The position numbers were made by a program, and so were the translations under genes. The notes under the pieces were generated by a model. The model was not told the DNA's origin, made no database searches, and worked only from the letters and a program-made list of their open reading frames with translations. 49,090 nt of DNA, from the NCBI GenBank assembly GCA_015179025.1, contig WHUX01000310.1, forward strand, positions 1-49,090, read 5' to 3'. Positions 41,822 to 49,090 of this stretch are shown here, piece after piece (positions within the stretch are counted from its first letter, which is position 1; each line of letters starts with the position of its first letter). This DNA is from Terfezia claveryi. Its lineage: Eukaryota > Ascomycota > Pezizomycetes > Pezizales > Pezizaceae.

Positions 41822-44570
41822 CTAGAGCCTCGTTACCATTGAAGGTGTCAGGTTGATGGATAGAAAGGTAGGGCGCTTAGTCCTGCGAAGTGGGGTGCAG
41901 GGTGTTGGGGTCCCTCTTTCCTCCCTCAATAGACTGCCTTGGAATAAGCCAATTCCTCTCGCTGACTGCACACTGAAATTGTTGAATGGGCTAGAAATCT
42001 GAGAAATTGTATCTCCCACATCAAGATCATCTCCCTCAAACTCTTTCTCTCCCTCCACGCTACTCTCATGCTTTAACACCATATCACTGTTTCCTGATAG
42101 TCTATCTAGAGTGACTAGCATCATGTAGCAGAGGAATTCTGTGTTATATCTGAGAGCCTGTCTCTTCTAGCTCATATCAATTTTATCATGATCATCTAAT
42201 CCTTCTTCCATATATGCAGGAGTATTCTCAGGATCTGGTTCTGTATATTTTATATGTATCGAGTCCCAAGATTTCATCAACATTAGCACTGTGATTATCT
42301 AGTGACCCATTCGGTTCCGGCGGTAAGGCAAAATATCTTGAGCACTATTGAATATATGCACAACAGCCACAGATGTCAATGGAATACTCAATATATCCCT
42401 TGCCATTGGTACTAGCGTCGGGTATTCAATGGCATGAACTTTCCACCAGGATAGGGGACACTGCCCATCTAGTATGAATAGACTACTGGTTAAGTATCTC
42501 TTGACCTCCAGAATATTCTTTGATTTGGTCACTATCTGCTCTTGTAGTTGACGCATGATGTAGAATTGCTTTGAATCGTCAAGGCGACTTTTCTGAGCCT
42601 GTAGCTCCGGTGCGTATCTGGCGTAGTTAATATTAAAATATTCCTCAAACTGTACTCTAAGTACCCAATAAGGTCAGATTCTCATTCATTTTATAATGTC
42701 ACAGATATATCTGTTGTCACGGAATGTACTCCATAACGTTCGTAGAATTGATACTTACTGGTAATATTCTGTATATGGTATGCAGTCTACAGCCTCCTGA
42801 TTCATAGTAGGATCCTGTACCGAGACATTTCCCCAATCTATGTACAAGGATAACTTCTTAGATGGATCCAACATAGTCGTAAGATTGTAAATGAGTGATT
42901 GTTTTTCCATTCTCAAATAATACTTCTGTAATATGAGGTGACAGCCTTTCATTGTGCACAAAAATCCTGGTACCCATGTCACACTGGCTGGAAGTTTGTG
43001 TATACGTTTACGTTGTTTTTTGATATAGTTGAAAATGTCATTATAGATGAATAATGTGTTATATATAATCGCATGCTGGCCTGTGGAAATAGTATGTATA
43101 TAATTAGAGACCTGTTTCAGAAAAATTATAGACTCTTGAACTTGGGCCCATTCTTCTTTACTCAGCTACAATAGGCTATACTTTCCTTTAGATGTTGTCA
43201 GACTGATCCATTGTTTAATGTATGACTATAGTCGTAATGCTCACATAAGCATGTCAAAGGAGGAGTTCTACCGAGTTCTGATATCCTGTATGAGGCCCAT
43301 TGGCACGGGAGTGTCATTTTGGAGTTCTTTGAATTATGTCAACTGTTGAGGACTAGCCACTATAGCTTTAAACAACTCCCGAACCTGGAAAACTGTTAGT
43401 ACATAGGATTGGGGGATAGGATTCTATGACATTGTAGAATTTCATGACATGTGGAATTCCGTAACATTATATAATTCCATGACATGTAGAATTCTATGAT
43501 GGAGTTATTGCAGAGCAAATATGACTAACCTTGCATACTGATCGTGCAAATATACTTGGCGCATACTCTTACAGTACTTTGATTGAAGTCTCCACTTGAG
43601 AAGCGGATGAGATAGTGTCATTATTATTTAGGCTTGACTTAAGTTCTTTTATGAACTGGTTGCTCACCAATATGATAATATGTATAAGGCAGGGAAGGCT
43701 ATATTGCTCCGCATTCCACTTTGGACAGAATACATTTACCTATAAATACTTGGCCAGTGCTATATTGATACTAGCATTGTCTAAGACAATAGCTAAGACC
43801 CGGCTAGTGATACCCAAGTCCTAGATTATTTGGCTTAGCTTATTGGCCAGTTGTACTGCATTATGAGATTCCCCTCCAAGGAATTGGAATCCGATAGTAT
43901 GTTGACGCACTTGCTATTCTTTGTCTATGTAGTGGAGTGTTGTATCTATAAATGCTAATTTATTAGGTGAGGTCCAACAGTCAGTGGCGAGGTGAAGCAA
44001 TGTATCATTTGGAAGGCTTTTCTTGTGCTTCGCTTGAATTTCCGCTGCATAATGATATATACTATATTGAAGTGTAGTTGCAGTAGAGATATTTATTTGA
44101 GGCCTGAGAAGGTTAAGGAGGCGGTGGAATTGTGGATACTCGATTGTCCGGAAAAGTAGATTGGATGCAATGACTATTTTTATCAGTTCATGTTGAAATA
44201 CATCATCACTAAATTGAGGAACTTGTATAGTAGTAGTAGTTGCAGCCTACGGATAATATCAGTCTGTGTATTCTGCATTGGTATGGATTATATAATTACC
44301 CTCAGAAACATCTTAGCAATATCCTCCTTCTTTCGCCCAGATGCAGTGCGGTATCTTCTAAAGCTCAGGTATGATTTTATGTGTGTCATACCCAAGTTGA
44401 ATGCATTCAGGTGCTATAACGAACTATTGCAACCCAAGCAATATATGAAAGGTTCTCCACTACTGACCTTTGTGCCTTGACCGAATTGAGCTCAGTGCAT
44501 TGCTGTTCGCAGTTTGGAATCCCATCATGGTGGGAAAATATTGTTTCGATTCAGCATGTCCTTGGCAACA
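41822..44570 (-). pseudogene. Decayed fungal hAT transposase with one visible intron
   Basis: Reading downwards from about 44570: a Trp/Asn-rich segment, then a BED-type finger (YCLGC about 44440, His in MTHIKS about 44385). The catalytic region follows, with LATDCWTSPN at about 43985 and VLDNAS at about 43785. Next comes an intron at 43529-43385 (GTTAGT ... CAG), then a WNSSFDML block at about 43255. A further open block follows at 42755-42982, and then the dimerisation domain, WWKVHAIEYPTLVPMARDILSIP through DILPYRRNRM (about 42300-42450). A C-terminal tail runs to TAA at about 41822. Between 43530 and 44195 the frame is continuous apart from four stops, all TAG or TAA. The very N-terminus is missing. 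hAT enzymes cut and paste DNA and make 8-bp duplications; this copy cannot make an active protein. Confidence 0.85.
43425..43505 (-). repeat. TGACAT repeats inside the hAT intron
   Basis: Within the intron at 43385-43529, about five copies of a roughly 17-bp phrase (TTCCATGACATGTAGAA and variants) occur in tandem. The core matches the repeats at 17886-17995, 38096-38280 and 39090-39340. Confidence 0.65.
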
Positions 44571-45198
44571 TGCCTAGGATGCAACACTGATTCTTAGCAG
44601 TTGTGCTCGGATCTAGGATGTACTATGATATTGCTCATATGCCTGGGATGCAATACCAATGCTAGGCAGTTGCTCTTGTATTTGAGACGCACTAGGACAT
44701 TATCACTATGGTTAGGACGCACTGAAATATTGCCTCCTTGCATAGGACGCAAGCATACATGCAACCTTTATCTCGACGAACTTGGTAGGTTAACACAACC
44801 CGCCTACAGCTTGTATCTACTACATTCTTATACCAGCCACCTATGTAGCCGAGTTTACAACCTTTGAATATGCATGCAGCAGAAATATTCATTGTATTAG
44901 CCAATTATTATATACACAGAGAGGTATTTGGCAATAGATATATACACGGAATATATATGCAGTATTGTATCTATCACTCTAACTCTCGCTCTCTCAACCA
45001 GACTACTCTTGCTCTAATGCTCTCTCTAATACTCACTGTAATATGCTGGGAATAATGAGTAAAGGGAAAAAGCACGGGGAAGAGAAGTATATATATAGGA
45101 AAACTATAGTTGCTAAGGCCGACTGCTAAGGTCGACAATTTAGACTTTCTGAAGACAATGAGATAGGGGATAATAAGAGAAGTAGTACCCATAACGGT
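44571..45198. repeat. Second copy of the R1 arm, truncated by gypsy D
   Basis: It follows the left palindrome arm in order: the GAATATGCATGCAGCAGAAATATTCATTG block (about 44870), a short decayed minisatellite (about 44980-45040), a block matching GGGAAAATACGCGGGGAAGGG (about 45065), and the AAGGCCGACTG block (about 45115). It ends at GAGAAGTAG, where the gypsy D LTR begins. Between 44570 and 44760 there are six TAGGATGCAA / TAGGACGCAC-type motifs. The hAT-MITE is absent. Confidence 0.8.
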
Positions 45199-45721
45199 CG
45201 TAACAAGGGCTCTGGGGGACAAGGCGACCAAGGGGTACGCCGGGGAAGTGGCAAGGGGCAATCGCACATGTAGGAGCACTACGTGTGTGATCTGGGGAAA
45301 GGCTAGGGTAAGACACACATAGGAACGCTACGTGTGTGACCAGGGGGAGGCTGAGATGGGGGGCAAGGGTAAGAGGCAAGAGAGGCAGAGGGTAAGGGAC
45401 ACGAGACACGCAGAAGCAGTTGCTGCGTGTGTCAAGGGAGGCAGCTGGGCTGCATAGACAAGGCGAGGAGGTGCACAAGGGAGATGTACCAACGTGGAAA
45501 GAAGCAAGGCCCTGTATTGGATATACAAGACGTTGGATGGGGATCCAACGAGAGGGCGGAGAGAGCAAGCTATATATACAGGATTCCTTCCTGGCTGGCC
45601 AAGGCCACCGGAAGGAATAAGGTTCCCGAGACCCCTTATCTCGGGAACAGAGATAACAACGATTACAATCAACGGATTCCGTCCGACTCTCAAATCCGGC
45701 TAGGGAAGGACGGTTGTGATA
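45199..45721 (-). repeat. 3' LTR of gypsy D
   Basis: 523 bp. It starts (minus strand) TATCACAACCGTCC and ends GCCCTTGTTACG. The R/U5 part is near-identical in layout to the copy A LTR, including the pyrimidine-rich tract that appears here as purines. The U3 start is different: the GACACTCGAACA hairpins are absent and replaced by an unrelated segment (about 45660-45715). The CCCGAGA/TCTCGGG stem is kept. Confidence 0.85.
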
Positions 45722-45929
45722 CTATCCCCCCTTTAGGCTCGGAGCCCCAGTGATGAAAGACAAGGCGAAAGGCAAGACAAAAACAAACAAACAAAACAGG
45801 CGACTAAAACCAATAATCCATAACACAACTCCAATGCTGGAAGTACATACCAACAATAATCTCAACAACAACGACAATAACAACAGCAACAAAACAACCC
45901 TAATAACCAATTCCAGGACAACAAGAATA

Positions 45930-48900
45930 TCATTGGGTGGGGCGAGGCTTCCAGGGGTAACGCTGGTGGAACAGGGTGACCAAGTCCTGTGCGTTTTCCA
46001 GGTCCTCCGCTGGTTGCTAAGTCGTCTCCTCATCTCCCAGCCATTTGACCTTATATTGCAGGTGCTTATACCTTCTTCAGGAGTCCAGCACTTCCTCTAC
46101 CTCCCATTCCTCCTCACCTTCGATAACCACGGGGGGAGGTGGAGGGTGTTTCTGGTCGAGGAGAGGGTCGCTAGCGGCAGGCTCGATCTCGGAGACATGG
46201 ACAACTGGATGTCGTTTGATGTCCTTGGGGAACCTTAGGCGGTAGGCATGAGTGCCCACAGTGGCCAACACCTCAAATGGACCCAGGAACTTTTGGTCGA
46301 GCTTGCAGGAGGGCCGTTCTGTTCGGAAGTTCCGGCTAGAGAGCCATACTTTGTCGCCTGGGTAATATCTAGGGGCTGGCAACTATGAGCCATTGGCATA
46401 TTCGGCTTGTCTGGCTTGCGCATACCTCAGCTCTGCCTTCAGAGTCGAGTGGAGCTCAGCGATTCCGGCTGCGAATTCCTTGGCTGGGGGTTGGGCTTTC
46501 TGCAGGGGAGCTAGGGTGTTCACGAATCGGGGGGGCCAACCGTAATTGGCTAGGAAAGGAGAGGTTTTGGAGGATTCCGAGAACTGGTTGTTCGCGGCGA
46601 ATTTGCAGGTGGCCAGTAGCGAAACCCAGTTATCCTGCTGGTAGTTGACAAAGGCCCGCAGATATTGCTCCATAATGGCGTTCATCCTCTCCGATTGGCT
46701 GTCCGTCTGGGGGTGATATGCCGTTGACAGTGGTACTTTGATCCCCAGAAGTTCGCAGAAGGCTTACCAGAATTCTGAGGTAAACTGAGGGCCACGGTCG
46801 GATACGATCGACTCAGGAAGGCCATGATATCGGAATACATTGTTGAGGTAGAGATTGGCTAACTCTGGGGCAGAGCAGGTGTCCCAGCAAGGTATAACAT
46901 GCCTCATTTTCGTCAACCGATCTACCACTATCAAGATGGCATTGAACCCTGAATCTTCTGGCAACCCTGTCACGAAGTCCATAGTCAGGTGTAGCCACAG
47001 CCGATCAGGGATATCCAGAGGTTTCAGGGTCCCACACGGGGCGTGGTGGACAGGCTTAGCATGCTTGCAAACGTGGCAGTTCCGTACGTACCGCTCCACG
47101 TCCTTCCGTTGGTCAATCCATGTGTATTCTCTGGCCAGAAGCTCTAACGTTTTGGCCACTCCAGGGTGACCTGCAACTAGGCTGTCATGGTGTTCCTTGA
47201 TCAATCGAAGGTGCAGCTCTCCTTTCGGCATATACAGCCGTTCGAGGTGGTAGAGGAGGCCTTCCTGGACAGTACACTCGGCTAGGGAGATCTTGGGGTG
47301 GCAGCGCTGGCCAGAATCCACTATGGTGATAATTTCCTTAGCCAGGGGGTCGTCCTCATATGCCTGTCTCACTAGTTGTCGGAGGTCAGCCTTAGCTTCC
47401 GCATCAGCCTCAGCCTCAGCTTCCGCAAGGGTATTGGCTGCCAGGTCGAGATTTTCAGGTTTCAGTACCACCTGATTTTGGTATTTTAGCCTTTCATCCC
47501 CCCCTTTAGGGAGGTCACCTGATCTCCTAGTCAAGGCGTCCGGTTTCCCACCAGCCTTGCCTGGCCGGTATTTGATCTTGAAGTTGAACCGAGATCAGAA
47601 CTCCGACCACCTAGCCTGCCGTCAGTTAAGCAGTTTGGTGGTGGTGAAATACTCAAGGTTCTTATGATCAGACAACACCTCGATAATCCCCTTGGCTGAC
47701 TCCAGGTGAGGCCTCCATTCCTCAAAAGCTCGGACAATGGCTATTAATTCCTTATCATAGATCTCGTAATTACACTCCGCCGGGGAGTGCTTTTTGGAGA
47801 AATAGGCCACCGGGTGGAGGACTCCATTGACATACTGGGACAGGATTCCAGTGGAGACATAGTTGGAGGCATCCGTTTCCACGATACACTCGCTATCGGG
47901 ATCAAAGTGAGCTAGTATAGGTACTGAGCAGAAGGCTTCCTTGAGGTTCTGGAAGGCGGATTGGGCTTCTGGAATCCAGTGGAATCACTGGTCCTTTTTA
48001 GTCAGGGCTGTGAGGGAGGCCACGATCTTGGAATATCCTAGAATGAACCGTTGGTAAAAGTTGGCGAATCCCAGGAAGGCCTGGACATCCTTGAGATTTG
48101 CTGGGATTTCCCATTCCTGAACGGCGGTGACCTTAGCAGGGTCTATTCTAATACCTTCCGTAGTGATGATCAACCCTAGATACTTAACCTCCTGTACATG
48201 GAACTCGCATTTCTCGGGCTTGAGGTACAACCCAGCTTGCTCCAGCTTCTCCAATACCTGCCGGACATGAATCTTGTGCTCTGCCAGGGTGTCTGAATAA
48301 ATCAAGATATCATCGAGGTAAGCCGTGCAGAACACATCCAGAAAGTCCCGTAAGGTGTCATTGATGAAGTGCTGGAAGGAGGCAGGGGCGTTGGTTAGGC
48401 CAAAGGGCATGACGTTGTACTCGAAGTGGCCGTAACGTATCCGGAAGGCCGTTTTCCACTCCTCCCCTTCGGCGATCCGTACCAGGTTGTATGCCCCTCG
48501 CAAGTCCAATTTGGTAAACCATTTCGCCTTGGAAAGCCTGGCTAATGTCTCCTGGATCAGAGGTAAGGGGTATCTGTTTTTGTCTGTTATTTCGTTCAGG
48601 CCACAATAATCAACACACAACCAAAGGGAGCCATCCGACTTCTTCACGAAAAGTACAGGAGCACCTACTGGTGAGGAGCTGTGGCGAATGAAGCTCTTGT
48701 TAAGGTTTTCCTCCAAGTATTTCTTCAATGCTTCCAGCTCCAACCGGGACATTCCGTAGAGGGGCCCATAGGGGGGGGTCTTACCCTCTATCAGCGGAAT
48801 AGTATAACCATATGGCCGGTGGGGTGCGAGCTTTTCTGCGGCCTTCTCCGAGAACAGGTCGATGAATTCGTGGTATTCATCCGGTACCATGGACTTCCAC

Positions 48901-49090
48901 TCCTCTTTCGACCGTGTCTTATTAATCTCCAGGTTCACCTCGTGTATGGACAGGGCATGAGCCTTCAGCTTGTGCCTTCTAGTAAGGTAAGCGAAAGCCC
49001 CTGCCCGATAAAGCTAATATTCAGGGGCTTTGGGGGAGGTTAAACAGGGGGAATAGAGGAAATGGGGGGAACGGGAGGAACGGGGGAACG
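45930..49090 (-). pseudogene. Gypsy D pol, few stops
   Basis: A Pro-rich linker (about 49000-49090) precedes RT. A frame change and a TAA lie near 48995-49050. RT is open from 48938 to 47985 with [10 protein letters not shown] intact. A TGA at about 47985 separates RNase H (47882-47622, then about 47540 with TGA codons near 47625 and 47595). The integrase (47534-46764) has its zinc site and D-D, and the catalytic Glu in QSERMN is retained at about 46700. A TAA at about 46763 and a TAG at about 46382 follow. The chromodomain (about 46130-45940) carries TGA near 46077 and a TAG near 46018. Five or more separate single-base lesions make it inactive, but all catalytic motifs remain. Confidence 0.9.

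Larger units (their letters stand above)
45199..49090 (-). mobile_element. Ty3/gypsy chromovirus, copy D (family 1), runs out of window
   Basis: Minus-strand order: RT, RNase H, integrase, chromodomain, polypurine tract, 3' LTR. The 5' part lies beyond 49090. It is the least mutated family 1 copy and the best reference for reading A, B and E. Confidence 0.92.

Noticed and set aside
44190..44480. Plus-strand frame of 96 codons
   Set aside because: Antisense to the BED finger and following region of the hAT transposase.
45328..45753. Open frames on both strands at the end of gypsy D
   Set aside because: Same LTR region as above, reversed; chance frames.
1..49090. tRNA or rRNA genes
   Set aside because: No cloverleaf with conserved A and B box pair or rRNA segment was recognised by eye; a dedicated scan was not possible here.

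Overview
The window reads as a transposon-dominated stretch of a filamentous ascomycete (Pezizomycotina) chromosome. The evidence is short spliceosomal introns (51-57 nt) with GTATGT/GTAAGT donors and, where a branch site is visible, CTAAC; Ty3/gypsy elements carrying a C-terminal chromodomain; a Ty1/copia element; a fungal hAT transposase; and mutation dominated by C-to-T/G-to-A transitions. CAA/CAG-to-TAA/TAG and TGG-to-TAG stops are frequent, which fits repeat-induced point mutation (RIP). I cannot name the genus.

Only three host-type genes are convincing. All lie on the minus strand in a moderate-GC island at about 28.8-33.9 kb: a PD-(D/E)XK nuclease-like protein (28813-29364), a multi-exon coiled-coil protein with an Arg-rich N-terminus and a C-terminal membrane helix (30892-31673), and gamma-glutamyl phosphate reductase of proline synthesis (32485-33900, one intron). 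The last two can be followed exon by exon in frame.

The rest is nested mobile DNA. 1-4475: 3' part of an uninterrupted copia element with its LTR. 4476-9132: gypsy A (family 1), lightly broken, with a textbook -1 frameshift signal between gag and pol. 9133-12000: an unidentified broken minus-strand gene, an unidentified plus-strand relic, and a block of 41-bp repeats beside a TATA-like box. 12050-17797: gypsy B (family 1), heavily decayed, into which three elements are inserted: a complete non-autonomous LTR element (12927-14700, target duplication AAGGC), a solo LTR (16024-16680, duplication AGTAG) and a small inverted-repeat element (17125-17357). 17798-18300: hAT N-terminal relic. 19054-24887: gypsy C (family 2), full length with both LTRs and duplication AAACT. 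25975-27794: a foldback-like element. 29745-30482: gypsy reverse transcriptase ghost. 35384-37886: gypsy E (family 1, minus, strongly mutated). 38600-41070: a palindrome with arms of about 0.9-1.6 kb, holding a nested 746-bp hAT-type MITE. 41822-44570: decayed hAT transposase. 44570-45198: another arm of the palindrome sequence. 45199-49090: gypsy D (family 1, minus), running off the window.

Only the copia polyprotein looks potentially functional. The other elements form a gradient from lightly mutated (A, D, C) to strongly mutated (B, E and the ghost at 30 kb), which allows the nesting order to be read. The most noteworthy observations are the slippery site plus hairpin in family 1, the non-autonomous LTR family, the giant palindrome whose arms also flank the hAT gene, a dispersed TGACA-type repeat that keeps appearing in or beside hAT sequences, and the two uncharacterised host genes.
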